In this document: piece after piece, positions 1-10,985 of the stretch
How the letters are laid out: every line of letters begins with the position of its first letter
Position numbering within the stretch: the first letter of the stretch is position 1
Source: Theocolax elegans
Taxonomy: Eukaryota > Arthropoda > Insecta > Hymenoptera > Cerocephalidae
Assembly: GCA_026168455.1 (NCBI GenBank)
Contig: CM047430.1
Coordinates: 71,215,044 to 71,279,043 of the forward strand
Length of the DNA: 64,000 nt
Reading direction: 5' to 3'
Notes under the pieces: generated by a model
What the model was told of the DNA's origin: nothing
The model's database searches: none
What the model saw: only the letters and a program-made list of their open reading frames with translations
Position numbers and translations under genes: made by a program

Positions 1-604
1 TATATAGGTAATTGCTATTTTTTTGCTCAGAGTTATAAGTTCTGTGAATTTGCAGTACTTTAAAATCTAGAAACAAAAGTACATCTAACGCGGGTTTGAT
101 AAATTCGTATGCGACTATATTAATGAATATAGTTACACATGATTGTGATTGTTTTAAGTAACCTTCTGCATAGTCTTGACTATTCAAAGATAAAACTAAA
201 AACATAATGATTATTGAGAAAGTTGTAAAATTACTCGAGAAATAGGGATACTCACGTTACATTTAAAGGTATTTGTTTAACGGTCTTCTTTATGCGTTTA
301 ATTTGAAACTGTAATACACTTTAATGTACTTTATTGCAATTATTATAATTTTTAAATGTTAATCATATACTTATAAGCTTTTATTTTTTTAACTAAAAAA
401 TTGTATATGATTTTATCACTTCGTTTATTTAATACTGTTAATTAATTAATTTATGATTTTTCTTGGGCAAGTTGTAAATATTCACGTACAAAAATTTAAC
501 ATTTTGGACAATATAATAATATCTGTGCTTTACAATATTCCTATACAAAGAGAATAATAACAGCATAAATTGCAATAAACTTTTTTATTTATGATTACAT
601 ATAT
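1..604. other. AT-rich non-coding stretch
   Basis: No recognisable gene. The stretch is very AT-rich. It is probably an intron or upstream part of the gene whose exons follow at about 605-1427, because the frame of the next exon is open only from about position 569 and has no convincing start codon. Confidence 0.5.
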
Positions 605-775
605 TTTATCACGGATGAAGAAGTAGATTTTGAGGCTTTCGTCATTCTTACTCCGGACAGCATTCGACGCCTTATTCCAAAAGAGGGACCACAATTAAAC
701 TTTATGTACAAGTTGCAACGATTTCTAAAAGAATATGAAGCAAATGATGTTACCATCGATGTTACAGAACAAGTA
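605..775 (+). CDS. Internal exon of an unidentified gene, SAM-like helical domain
   Basis: The frame reads through a compact amphipathic stretch that includes the segments DEEVDFEAFVILTPDSI and LNFMYKLQRFLKEYE. This spacing (acidic turn, 'F..L.PDSI..LIP', a glycine turn, then 'LNF..KL..FL.EYE') is typical of SAM-type domains found in many insect proteins. The 5' border is uncertain: the frame is closed upstream at 566, and the only AG near a pyrimidine tract is around 619-620, so the true exon may begin a few codons further in. A donor-like GTAAGC lies at 776. The rest of the gene lies left of the window, so the protein is partial and I cannot name it. Confidence 0.45.
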
Positions 776-1224
776 GTAAGCTATTAATAAACTCTAAATG
801 AATTTTTTAACAATCTTTTACTTTTATATCTACTTAAGATATAATAATAAATTATTGAATATTTTATCATTTACGTATTTATTAAACATTTACTTAAAGC
901 TTATTGTTCAGTAATCTATTTACTTTATTTTATATCTTTATATTTATTTATCGGTATTAATAATTGTCGAACAGTCTAAGCTATTAATATTTACTTTTCA
1001 GCAAATTAGCCTTTTAATTAACAAAACAAATTTTGGAATAGTTTTCTTTAAGACATACATTATACATTAAATATGTTTATTAAATAATAACAAATTAGAA
1101 ATCTATGCATTTTAATACTGTTCTTGGCATCAAAAATTTCAAGACTGAAACTGCAAATTTGGTCTCATTATGTTTATCCATTCATTATGTTAAGTTATAT
1201 ATATTATATATATTTGCACTATAG
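776..1224 (+). other. Intron-like AT-rich spacer
   Basis: AT-rich sequence between two coding-like segments. A pyrimidine tract with CAG near 1000 could mark a further small exon, but I could not support one. The phases of the flanking exons (0 and 2) do not match directly, so either a small exon is missing here or the two flanking segments belong to different transcripts. Confidence 0.35.
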
Positions 1225-1427
1225 AAATAGAACCACATGTGACATCGTTGGCTAACTCTGATACTTGCGAACCAACCGCGGGAGGATCTCGAAGTTCATA
1301 TTTCCGAATTATTAAAGGAACATACGTTATTGAAGGCGATGAAAACGACGATGAACAAATCAATCGACCTCACGAGGAAGCAAAAAGACAGTTAAAATTA
1401 TACAATAACTTATCTGTTAGAAAATAA
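1225..1427 (+). CDS. Terminal exon of an unidentified gene
   Basis: A reading frame of about 67 codons follows a TATAG acceptor and ends at TAA 1425-1427. It is acidic in the middle (EGDENDDEQ) and basic at the end (AKRQLKLYNNLSVRK). Its codon use is more GC-balanced than the surrounding AT-rich sequence, and a canonical AATAAA follows at about 1443-1448, 16 bases after the stop, which is what a last exon should look like. No domain is recognised. It probably completes the gene represented by the SAM-like exon at 605-775, but the splice phases do not match directly. Confidence 0.45.
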
Positions 1428-2600
1428 ACGATTTATTTATTCAATAAAGTACTTATAACGAATTACAAATGTCTTATTACTGCTTTAATTTTTTTATCAT
1501 GCCCACTTATTTCATCAGTATAATAAAATATATGCCTAATACAAATAATTCTATATAAAATATGAATATTAGAAATTGTTGGGCCAACGAAAAAAATTGT
1601 TATTTTAATCAAATGAAAGGTTACATTAACTATTACTTAATAATAACTAAAACCTTTTATATTGTTTATGTAAGTCAAATAATCGTAAGGATAAATAACA
1701 GGTTGTCTGGTAATGGTTACAAAATAATTGGTTAGTGCGACAATTTACCAATTTCAACCATTTACTATGCTTATAATTATGAAAAAGATAGTGGTCCAAT
1801 ATATAACCATTTTAAAATAGTTAGTGTAACCAATTATTTTTTTCCGTGTACAGCAATAAATAAACAATAGTATTTATAATAATATTCATTTATGCGAAAT
1901 TAATTTCTCCTAATCTAATAAAACAGAAGTACGTCTCTTTTTTATAGTTTTTAAATACAATAATATTTGCACCACCGATAATTATGTGTTTCAGCAGTTC
2001 ATTCTGATTTACTAATCATGTTCGATTTTCATATGAAATAATAAATAAGTTTTGGCGCTTGATGTAATTGCGCAGAAACAAATATTAATATTAACCGCTG
2101 TAACGATGTACAGGCCTCACGAGAAACATTACTAACATTAAACAGTACTAATAAATAGCACACTTGATTATTTAAAATTAATAGATCGTTTCTATAATAA
2201 AACAACTGTAGTATTTTGTTAAAAAAGTATCAAACAATTATACATTTATATTTCCTTGCGAAAATTTGTTAATACGATTAAAAAATTTAACAAGATTTTA
2301 TTTACTTGTGCAGTAACTGTTTTAGTAAAAAAAAAATAAAAGTAATCGTCAAAATGTATCGTCAAAAATGTAAATAAGCTATATTCGTATAAAATAAAAA
2401 AAACGTGGGGTAGAAATCATCAAAAATAAATTAATAATATCTGTTTATATTATAATTTTTGATAACTGATAAAACACAATATTATACTTAAGAATCATTT
2501 GAATTTATAAGTATAAAGACTATGTCAGTCTTTTGTACCAGTTTTACTAAGCTTATAACTATAAGGTAAAACACTATAACATCTCCACTTAATTATCATT
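1428..2600. other. Intergenic AT-rich DNA with poly(A) signal at its start
   Basis: Begins with the AATAAA at 1443 that probably ends the preceding transcript. The remainder is AT-rich non-coding DNA. A run ending TTTTTTTCCGTGTA at about 1839-1852 resembles one end of the TA-flanked inverted-repeat family described at 15980, 27126 and 43874, but I could not find a convincing partner end. Confidence 0.4.
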
Positions 2601-3240
2601 GGTTTTTTCACATTTAGTCAATGTACAAATATTAAACATTCAAGTCAGTCAGCGTTGCATTAAAAATAATCTTTATATATGTTGTAGTTCATAAAGTTAT
2701 TAAATATTATATACATTGACCTAAGAATCGAATTTATATATTGGCTTTAGAGAAAATAAAAAATGGTTTCAAAGTAACTATAATAAGAATGCAGAACAAT
2801 AGATCATTCACTTAAATAACATTATGTTTTTTTTAACTTGATATTAGTGTCACTATCGCACATTCAGGTCACTCAGCATTAGAGTAAATAAATGAATTAC
2901 TAAATGACTTTCCCACTTGTCAAAGAATAGAACACACATATTGGCTTTACAGAAAAAGAAATAGTTTTTTAGTAACTATAATAAGAATGGAGAACGATAG
3001 AGCACCTATTTAAATATAACTATACATTATATTTTATTTTAAATTAATTTGATCAATGTGACTATTAAACATTTATCTTATTAAGCGTGTCAAAGCTACA
3101 AAATTACCAAATGATTTTTACACTTGTCAAAGAACTAACACATTGGTTTTACATAGACACATATAGTTATATTTATTCTTTTCTTTAAATTATTTAAGTT
3201 AATGTATATCTGTTAAACATTAATTTCACTTAACGATGGA
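2600..3240. repeat. Degenerate tandem repeat, about four diverged units of 150-230 bp
   Basis: Similar word order recurs around 2625, 2860, 3063 and 3212. Each unit has a variant of 'ATTAAACATT..A.TCAGTCAGCGTTGCA', and the better units also contain 'CACTTGTCAAAGAA', 'TATTGGCTTTA.AGA' and 'AGTAACTATAATAAGAATG.AGAACGATAGA'. The units are too diverged for exact borders. No coding content. Confidence 0.5.
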
Positions 3241-3699
3241 ATGAAAATAATCAGATATTACATATCTGTGGCTTTTTGGAAGAACCGCCTAAGTCGATTT
3301 TTCATGTTTTCGAAAAATCGCGATTTTAATGTTTGTACTGATCTCTAAGACCGGAGCTAAAGAATTGAGACGCGATAATGGAGCAGTTCAATCGGCTATC
3401 TATAAGCTTATTATGCATATATCCTTATGACTCTAAAATTTGTTTTGGTTTTACGTGAATGACAGTAAATCCTTATGTGAGCGGTTTCTCCGGGAAGAGT
3501 ACTTAGGTGCATACTCTGGGAAATCTGATTAACTTAGCATTTTCACTTTCATTCAAATAAATAAATAGCTATAAACTATCAATTTACAACATTGTTTCAA
3601 TTCAAAACAATTCCATAATACCAAACTATGGCATTTCTAAAATCTAACATTTCTTCCCCTAAAATGATTTTATTTTTTGTCCTAGATAATATAGTTATA
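3241..3699. other. Intergenic DNA, no feature recognised
   Basis: Moderately AT-rich, with a slightly more GC-rich island around 3280-3400. No reading frame, RNA gene or inverted repeat that I could support. Confidence 0.4.
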
Positions 3700-4445
3700 C
3701 ACTACCGCTCAAAAGTTTAAGCTCACCAAAAAAAAAATCGACTTAACTTCAAAGTTTTATATCTACGGTCCAAATAATGCTACAGAAACCTGTAAAGACG
3801 CATTCGAAAGCTAACTTTAATAGCTTTCGATTGGTCTGTACCTGACGTAAAATATATTTTTTTTATTATATATATAAACAAAAATTTGAAACAAAAAAAT
3901 TAAGATTTTAGTTCATTTTGCAATCGCTTGCACTTTTCAGTAAACTATTAAAATTAATATCTCATGGAGTCAAAATTAAAGCTTTTTTCAAGAGCTTTCA
4001 AACCGTTTTTTTATTTTTATCCTAGCATCATTTTTAAGAAAGTTATGAAGGTTTTTCCTTCAACAAGTGTTTTTCATGCTTCTGAAAGTAATCGATCTAA
4101 ATGTTTTCGATTTAAATTTTTGCTTATAAAAATAATGAAACAAATATTTTTTTATTTTGTCTATATACCAATCGAAAGCTCTTAAAATTAGTTTTCGAAT
4201 GCCCCCACAGGTTTCTGTAACATTATTTGGACCGGAGATATTAAACTTTGAAGTTGAGTCGATTTTTACTTGGATGAACTTAAATTTTTTAGTGGTAGTC
4301 TAAACAAAAATGTATGTACATAAAAAATACACATTTAATGTTATTTTAATTAACAATGATATTTATTTATCAATGAAAGAAACACTATTTATAAAAGGAA
4401 CAAAATAATTATACTTTGGTGAGATTAAACTTTCAAGCGATGGTG
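3700..4445. mobile_element. Tc1/mariner-like inverted-repeat element, non-coding, 0.75 kb
   Basis: The left end (CACTACCGCTCAAAAGTTTA, preceded by TA) is matched in reverse complement by the right end near 4418-4445. The inverted similarity continues inwards: the words around TTCAAAGTTT, GTCCAAATAATG, CAGAAACCTGT and AGCTTTCGATTGGT occur on the left at about 3745-3840 and, inverted, on the right at about 4165-4250. The TA flank and 'CACTACCG.TCAAAAGTTT' style end are typical of Tc1/mariner families. No transposase frame remains; the small open frame at 3964-4185 is a by-product of the repeat. Confidence 0.65.
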
Positions 4446-4590
4446 TGTATAAAATATATCTTTCTGAGCGAAAAAGTTAAGCTAAATTTTTGCGCAGTAA
4501 CGAAATAATATATGAATTGATAATGAAATTATAACGAAATAAATAATAATAAGATATTGTAATAATAATGTTTGTGTGTTATTACTGTTA

Positions 4591-4851
4591 AATAATGCTA
4601 CAGAAACATGTGGGGCTCATTCGAAAACTAACTTTAAGAGCTTTCGATTGGTATGTAAACTAAATAAAAAAATATTCGTTTTATTATTTTTATAAGTAAA
4701 AATTTAAATCGAAAACATTTAGATCGATTACTTCCAGAAGCATGAAAAACACTTGTTGAAGGAAAAACCTTCATAACTTTCTTAAAAATGATGCTAGGAT
4801 AAAAATAAAAAAACGGTTTGAAAGCTCTTGAAAAAAGCTTTAATTTTGACT
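4591..4851 (-). repeat. Inverted second copy of the internal part of the 3700-4445 element
   Basis: This stretch is close to the reverse complement of about 3968-4231 (for example AAAGCTCTTGAAAAAAGCTT here against AAGCTTTTTTCAAGAGCTTT there). The two copies together form a large imperfect palindrome with a loop of roughly 360 bp. It looks like a truncated element copy inserted in the opposite direction. Confidence 0.65.
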
Positions 4852-5489
4852 GTTTGATTATTATTAAAGAAACGGAACTGTTCTCCTGAATTTGCGTAAA
4901 TTATCGTCCTCTTTTAATTATAACTCACTATCTATGTCTTTTAAAACTTGACTTTGGTACCCCCAGACAATAAAGTGAATTCCAGGTCATTCAATTGATT
5001 CACATATTAGACATTTATTATCTACATGTGTGTGTACGCTTATACTCCTGTAATAATTTTTGGACACTTTTAGTGCACATTTTTATTTTAGTACAGGAGT
5101 GGTGAACTCACAATGATAAATCTAGAATAATATTATTTTGGTTTTTTTAACCGATCTTGTAGGTCAATTCACAGGATGTTGAATAAATTTAACACCTTTT
5201 CTTTTAATTAAAAATTGCGACGTTTCGTCTGATTATATTTTCAAAATTGAACATGAACAACAAGAAATAATTTTTTATATAAATACACAAAAACGCAATA
5301 ATTACCAATATTGAAAATAAGTTAAGCTCAACATCGAGCCATGTCAAATCGGACTAACCGTTAATTATAATGAGATAAAAAGAAAATAGACATATAGAGT
5401 ATCTAACACTCTTACAATTTTCCAAGAAATTAACAGATGATTAGTATATACATACGTATATACCTATATATACTGAATGTGAGTAATTT
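4852..5489. other. Spacer, with probable terminal repeat of the neighbouring Penelope-like element
   Basis: No gene. Around 5218-5240 the words GCGACGTTTCGTCTGATTA occur. 'GACGTTTCG...' is a common phrase in the terminal untranslated repeats of Penelope-like elements and fits the element fragment that follows on the minus strand. Confidence 0.4.
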
Positions 5490-6450
5490 TAACAGCCGTT
5501 ACAGTATGTTCTTATATAAGTAATTTAAACCCATTGTGTCTTCTTTTTTATTTAATGTGTTTTTATGACTATTTATAAAAATCATTTCAGAAATTAACCG
5601 TTTTTTACGTACATTTTCTTTGTCTAATATTTGGACATTTTCAAAATCAAATTGATGGTTTTTATTATTCATGTGTATAGATACTACTGATTCAGTATTG
5701 TGTGATTTTTTATGTTCAAAAAATCTATCTTTTAGCATTCGCTTTGTTTCGCCTATATGTAAATCGATTGACAATTTTTACAATTAAACTTATATACTAC
5801 ACCACATGTATTTAACTTGCTAGTAGAATCTTTACCTAATTTTATTACGGAATTTAACTTATTATTTTCGTTTTTTGGGATAATTGCTATGTTGTACTTT
5901 TTTAACAATCTACTAATTTTTTTGTGAAAATCTGTATGATATGGTAAGGGTAAGACTGTAATTACTCCTTTTTATTTTGTTTAACAACGTTGATCAATCT
6001 TATTTTTCGTAACCTGGCGTTAATAGCATTATTAATAAAACATTTTGGATACTTGTTGTTCGGTAAGATTTTTTTGACATTGTTTAAATTATCTTGGTGA
6101 AAAGTTGAATCTGATAGTAGTATTGCTCGATCTATTAAATTATATATAATGTTCTTTTTTTGACGATCTGTATAATGAGAGTTGAAGTTTAAAACTCGGT
6201 CTGAATTCGATTCTTTACGGTACCAGTTAGTTACAATTTTGTTGTTGTTTCTCATTAAACTTAAGTCTAAGAAGTTAATTTTATTATTTGTTTTCAATTC
6301 ATGTGTGAATTTTAAATGTTCGTTTTGATTATTAAAAACACTAATAACTAAAATCTATTTCGTCTTTTTTAACACATAGGATAGTATCGTCTACATATCT
6401 GTAGTAAAACAGTGATATGCAATTGTATGAGTTTTTTAATTTTTGTTTAG
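5490..6450 (-). mobile_element. Broken Penelope-like retroelement: reverse transcriptase plus GIY-YIG endonuclease
   Basis: Read on the minus strand. The YVDD catalytic box of reverse transcriptase lies at 6386-6397 (RYVDDTILCV). Downstream at 6297-5962 come the conserved Penelope segments 'KINFLDLSLMRNNNKI', 'NWYRKESNSDRVLNFNSHY' and 'IDRAILLSD'. The cysteine-containing region before the nuclease (CGVVYKFNCKNC) follows at about 5775-5830, then the GIY-YIG-type segment 'HIGETKRMLKDRFFEHKKSH' in 5774-5499, ending in a run of K/N-rich residues. The order RT then GIY-YIG is diagnostic of Penelope-like elements and not of LINEs. It is dead: the pieces lie in different frames (one shift falls inside the nuclease's IYIG motif near 5765) and most of the 5' RT is missing. 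Confidence 0.85.
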
Positions 6451-7233
6451 TATTGTATATTCTCTTTTTTTTTTTTAGGAATTTCAGGATAGATCAGCAA
6501 TTTGCTGATTAGGATAATAGAATAACTTAGTGATTCATAAAGAAAATTAACACTTTAATGTCACTATAATTACACTTTTGCTTTTCTTCATATTAGATAA
6601 CGTTAAATTAATTTAGTTTAGTTTAAGCGTTCGTTAACAATTCGTTGCGTTCGTTAACAATTCGTTCTGGCACGTGTAAATTTTTGAACAAGAAGACCGC
6701 GATCGACATTGACGGTTCGATTCTATCACACTGATAGCTAAGTACGAAAACGGTCGTAAGTAAGTAGAAATATACAGCGCGTAGAGCGCGACGCGTGTTG
6801 CTGTCGAAATAACTTACACGAGTTTAAACGTATAAGCGCGCTAAATTAAAAATTTTATTTGAATACATATTTGTGCCCTTTTCTTTTAAATTAAATTATA
6901 TTACAAGAAAGTTGATTCCTTAACAATTTTAGTAAGCAAGCTTTTTCAAGGTCCTCCATTACAATGTCTGAATAATATTGTAATATTATTGATCATTTAG
7001 TTATTAGTGCATAATTTTTAAGATTTTGTTCATTTATGTTGTCGAGAACTAATTACAGTGTGTAGTTTTTGGTTATTCTCATATAAGTCATATAGACACG
7101 TTACAGAGCTAGAACTTTTATTACAAATCCATAATTCCCGCCTTTCAGTGGGTCATTACAATTGTAATATGACGCATATTATAATACTAGCTGACAAAGA
7201 TTTGTGACGAAGATCCGACAGGAATGGCAGTCC
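6451..7233. other. Intergenic DNA with a 20-bp direct duplication
   Basis: No gene recognised. GCGTTCGTTAACAATTCGTT is present twice in tandem at about 6626-6665. The stretch around 6680-6840 is less AT-rich than its surroundings and may be the remnant of another element, but nothing more specific can be supported. Confidence 0.4.
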
Positions 7234-7709
7234 TGGCTCCATAAAGTTTACACCCACAATCAATATTTTTTATGTTCAGTATATAAATCGATTGCTCGTA
7301 AAAAATTAAAAAATATTGTTATTTAACATTTTTTTGCCCGTGGCTTTGTTTTTGCACAATTATGCACCCTATTTTCCACCCCTATTTTAAACGTAATAAA
7401 ATAATTTTAAAATAATTTAGCCCGACTTATTAGATTGCTCGTGATCTGCTCGACATGCCCAATAACCCGAAGCCTAAGTTATTTAATATAAAATTAATAA
7501 AAAAATAAAATTCTGAATTTTTTTTACCGTTCCGTGCACCCGTTTGTCTCGTATGCGTAAAAGTGGCATCGCGTTGCAGCGCTTCATAATTAATTATTAT
7601 TTTCAATACAAAAAAACATTTTTTAAACAATCTAGCCTAGTCTATTGGATTGCTCGTTCTGTGTACCCATAGTGAGAAATTCATTAAAAAATTAATTAAT
7701 TAGAAATTT

Positions 7710-8080
7710 AACGGGATGTCGGACCTAAATTACAGGAATCTGCACCTTTCAACCCAAAAATTATATCTAAAATATTGCATTAAAAATCTGACAAAATTCA
7801 TACGGATAGCTGAAAATATATAAGGAAGAGCTTGACGTTTTGATTTTTTAATGAAAAAGCATTTCTTAAATAATAATTGAATGAACAATGTTTGGTCGGT
7901 AATTATTGATCTAAAAAGGCATCATCTTTCAACTCAAACATTGTGATCAAATTATGGATTTAAAAATCTGGAAAAATTTGGGTATATTGTTTAAAACATA
8001 TGCCTAAGGGCTTGACGTTCGGCGTTTTTTAAAAACTTTATTCATTTGTTTATAAAAAAAAAAGTACAAAATTACCATTT
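7710..8080. repeat. Dispersed repeat, second copy at 38333-38690
   Basis: Shares word order with 38333-38690: TTACAGGAATCTGCAC, AACAATGTTTGGTCGGTAAT, CTAAAAAGGCA, TCTGGAAAAATTTGGGTAT and GCCTAAGGGCTTGACGT-like blocks. The left border reads GGGATGTCGGAC, and the 38 kb copy ends with TCCGACATCTG, so the family probably has short inverted ends around GATGTCGGA. Non-coding. Confidence 0.65.
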
Positions 8081-8147
8081 TCTATGAATAAACTATGAAT
8101 TTTCATTACATAATCTGTACTACACTTTTATATATGTTACTTGCCCA

Positions 8148-8722
8148 GACGGAAATTTATTTTTCCAGAAAGAGCTAAGAAAAGCTAATAAATTTTATAA
8201 TCAATTTATAATATGCAGATTTTGGACTCTGTTAATAGTTAGTAAGAATTTATAACTTTTATTAGCTCTTCTTAGCTTTTGCTAGATTTTATTAGCTTTT
8301 AGGTTTTTTTCAAAAGCAAAAGAAATGTGATGCGAGTTTAAAAAAGCTAATAACTACTAATAACTTTTTTAAATTATTATATACAGTAAATATAAGTATT
8401 TAGAATTTTTATGAATATTTACCAATAGCAATCTTTTATTAATAGCTTTTGTTTTTTACAGTTACTATTAGTGTCATTTTATCGTTTTTCACGATATTTT
8501 CGAAATACAAAAATCTAATAAAATCTAATAAAGCTTAGAAATATTTACGAAATTTTTAAAACAACTAATAAAATCTTATAAACATTACCAAATTTTTTAA
8601 ACTATTACTAGAGTCCAAAATCCGCACTTTATAAAGTGTTATGAAAATCTAATAAAAGCTAATAACTTTTATTAAGTATTTATAAACATTATTCACATAT
8701 GATTATTTCCGCTAGGGTGGTT
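8148..8722. mobile_element. MITE-like element with short inverted ends
   Basis: The left end CCCAGACGGAAAT is mirrored by ATTTCCGCTAGGG on the right. The pair GATTTTGGACTCTGTTAATAG (about 8219-8238) and TACTAGAGTCCAAAATC (about 8605-8621) is also inverted. Interior is filled with variants of 'AAAGCTAATAAAATCT'. A related right end with ACTAGAGTCCAAAAT and CCACCTGGGTG is present at about 53210-53309. No coding frame. Confidence 0.5.
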
Positions 8723-9388
8723 AAATAAATTCAACTCCAAACATTTATAAATTGACAATTAAATATACCGTACGCTTAACGCTACATGTATGGATATAAT
8801 GCCAATTCATATTTTATTCAAGAAATTTAAGATAATGCAGTTTCTAAAGTAATATACTTTGGGTTCATAATTTCTTAGTAAAGAAATATTATTGTTTATT
8901 CATTCAATTACCTAAAGTGTTCTATTACTTTAGCATGTTATTTTTTTTTGATAAGTTTTTCACTATGGGTGCAAAACGTATTTTTTTATTGGAAAAAAAA
9001 TTAAATTAGTATGAAGCGCCGCACTCAAGTAAAAAAACATTTGAAAATTCGCGCGGTGCCACTTTTACGCAAGGATAGATGAACAAACATTCATAATTTT
9101 ATTTTTTTTAACTTATATTAATTAATTTACAAACTTAGGCTTCGAGTGTATGTCGAGCAGATCACGAGCAATCTAATAAGTCGGACTAGATTATTTTAAA
9201 ATTATTTTTTATTACGTTAGGGGTGAAAAATTGGGTGCAGCGCCCAAGAGATTTTTGCACATTGTGCGTAAACAAAGCCACGAGCAAAAAAATGTTAGTT
9301 ATAAATATTTTTTAGTTTTTTACGAGCAATCGATTTATAGACTGCTCATATAAAAATATTGATTATGGGTGCAAACTTTATGGAGCCG

Positions 9389-9665
9389 GAACATTACTTG
9401 AACTTGGAAGATTATAAAATCACGTTACCGAGTTACCTATTAAGAAGAAAAAAAATAACGATGATAGCCCACGGTTTGCATAAACGAGATTGATAAATTC
9501 AGGATCTATTTTGGTATGAGCGGCTATTTATGTGAGGCCGTCCAGGTGTCTCATTTAAATGGAATTGGGACTGGGACTTCTACGTGAAAAGTGCCAGGGA
9601 GACGGAGATAGTAAGAGAGAGAGAGAGATAGATAAGACAATATTACTTACACATAAATATATAAT
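9389..9665 (+). promoter_or_regulatory. Upstream region of ALG3
   Basis: This 280-bp stretch between the transposon and the ALG3 start codon must hold the proximal promoter and 5' UTR. It contains a short GA run (GAGAGAGAGAGA near 9618-9629). I see no clear TATA box; the transcription start cannot be placed. Confidence 0.35.
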
Positions 9666-10985
9666 ATGGCACCTCGCCGGGATAAATCTAACCTAAGTTC
9701 GAATTCCAATTATTTAGATAAATTTTACAAACAATTTATAATTTGGTCTAAAAATCCAAACAAATGGAGGAATCTTGCTGCTTTTGCTACGGACCCAAGG
9801 AAACTTATGATACCTGCAGTACTATTCATTGTGTTGGAAGTTATTGTGAATATTGTTGTGATTCAGAAAGTACCTTACACAGAAATAGACTGGAAAGCTT
9901 ATATGCAACAAATCGAGGGAGTCATAAATGGTACGCTCGATTACTCCAAGTTAAAAGGTGATACCGGACCATTGGTCTATCCAGCAGGTTTTGTTTACAT
10001 CTTTACCGCTCTTTACTTTATCACATCCAATGGAACAAATATCATTGTTGCTCAATACTTATTTGCAATTCTCCATGTTATACTGCTTGTCCTGGTATTC
10101 AGGATTTACCAAGTTACAAAAAAGGTTCCACCTTACGTATTGATTTTGGTATTTTCTACTTCTTACAGAATACATTCTATATTCGTTTTAAGACTGTTCA
10201 ACGATCCGATAGCTATGATCCTTCTTTATGCAAGTATTAATGCATTTTTGGATAAGAAATGGTATCTTGGAAGCATACTGTATAGTTACGCTGTAGCTGT
10301 TAAAATGAATATATTGTTATTTGCGCCAGCTTTGTTAATTGCTTACATTACTAATTTAGGTGTACTTGAAACTATCCAGCAACTATCTGTATGCGCATTT
10401 GTACAGTTAATACTTGGACTTCCATTTTTAATTACAAATCCAATTGCGTACATTAACAGAGCTTTTAATTTGGGACGAATATTTGAGTTCAAATGGACTG
10501 TCAATTGGAGATTTTTACAAGAAGAGACATTTGTTAATCCCTATTTCCATATGAGTTTGCTGATTGTTCATGTACTAACATTGATTTACTTTGCACCTAA
10601 GTGGATCAAGTATTTACAGTCTTACAAGAAATTAAAAGATGTTCAACAAGATCTTCATCCTCAATTTAATAAGAAGACTAAAGTAGACATGTCTACATTA
10701 TCGCAATTGTTTATCTTACCAATGTTTGCAGCAAATTTTATAGGTTTAATATTTAGCAGATCTTTGCATTATCAATTTTATATTTGGTATTACCACACGT
10801 TACCTTATATAGCATGGTGCTGTGATTACAAGACTACAACTAGATTAGTTCTTCTAGGACTTATTGAATTATGTTGGAATACTTATCCAAGTACCGTTTA
10901 CAGTAGTATATGTTTACACATATGTCATCTTATACTATTGTATGGATTGAACAGTCATATATTAAAGACATTGAAAACTTCGTAA
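9666..10985 (+). CDS. ALG3: Dol-P-Man:Man5GlcNAc2-PP-Dol alpha-1,3-mannosyltransferase
   Basis: An intact single-exon frame of 439 residues, matching the usual family length of about 440. ALG3 sits in the ER membrane and adds the first lumenal mannose from dolichol-phosphate-mannose to the Man5GlcNAc2 lipid-linked N-glycan precursor. Family marks visible: TEIDW at residues 72-76 followed by the signature GDTGPLVYPAG at 98-108, KWTVNWRF near 276, and LHYQFYIWYYHTLPY at 367-381. Many hydrophobic membrane segments occur, the first at about 47-67. The start ATG comes after a run of stops and the N-terminus is polar and basic, as expected on the cytosolic side. The insect orthologue is known as l(2)not/Not56 in Drosophila. 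Codon use is AT-rich, unlike the gene at 16.8 kb. AATAAA follows at 11172. DPH5 starts 760 bp downstream on the same strand. Confidence 0.97.
   Translation: MAPRRDKSNLSSNSNYLDKFYKQFIIWSKNPNKWRNLAAFATDPRKLMIPAVLFIVLEVIVNIVVIQKVPYTEIDWKAYMQQIEGVINGTLDYSKLKGDTGPLVYPAGFVYIFTALYFITSNGTNIIVAQYLFAILHVILLVLVFRIYQVTKKVPPYVLILVFSTSYRIHSIFVLRLFNDPIAMILLYASINAFLDKKWYLGSILYSYAVAVKMNILLFAPALLIAYITNLGVLETIQQLSVCAFVQLILGLPFLITNPIAYINRAFNLGRIFEFKWTVNWRFLQEETFVNPYFHMSLLIVHVLTLIYFAPKWIKYLQSYKKLKDVQQDLHPQFNKKTKVDMSTLSQLFILPMFAANFIGLIFSRSLHYQFYIWYYHTLPYIAWCCDYKTTTRLVLLGLIELCWNTYPSTVYSSICLHICHLILLYGLNSHILKTLKTS

Larger units (their letters stand above)
7234..9388. mobile_element. Long-TIR DNA element, 2.15 kb, carrying nested repeats
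   Basis: Arms of about 430-440 bp (7235-7675 and 8959-9387) are inverted copies. Outer ends read CTGGCTCCATAAAGTTTACA on the left and the reverse complement of the same on the right. Inside the arms the phrases CGAGCAATCGATTTATA, GATTGCTCGTGATCTGCTCG and CACTATGGGTGCA recur in opposite directions. The middle holds two unrelated repeats (7710-8080 and 8148-8722). No transposase frame was recognised, so this is a non-autonomous foldback-type element. Confidence 0.65.

Noticed and set aside
5150..5300. Hammerhead ribozyme in the Penelope terminal repeat
   Set aside because: Only the GACGTTTCGTC and CTGAT words are suggestive; the conserved core order CTGATGA ... GAAA could not be assembled by eye.
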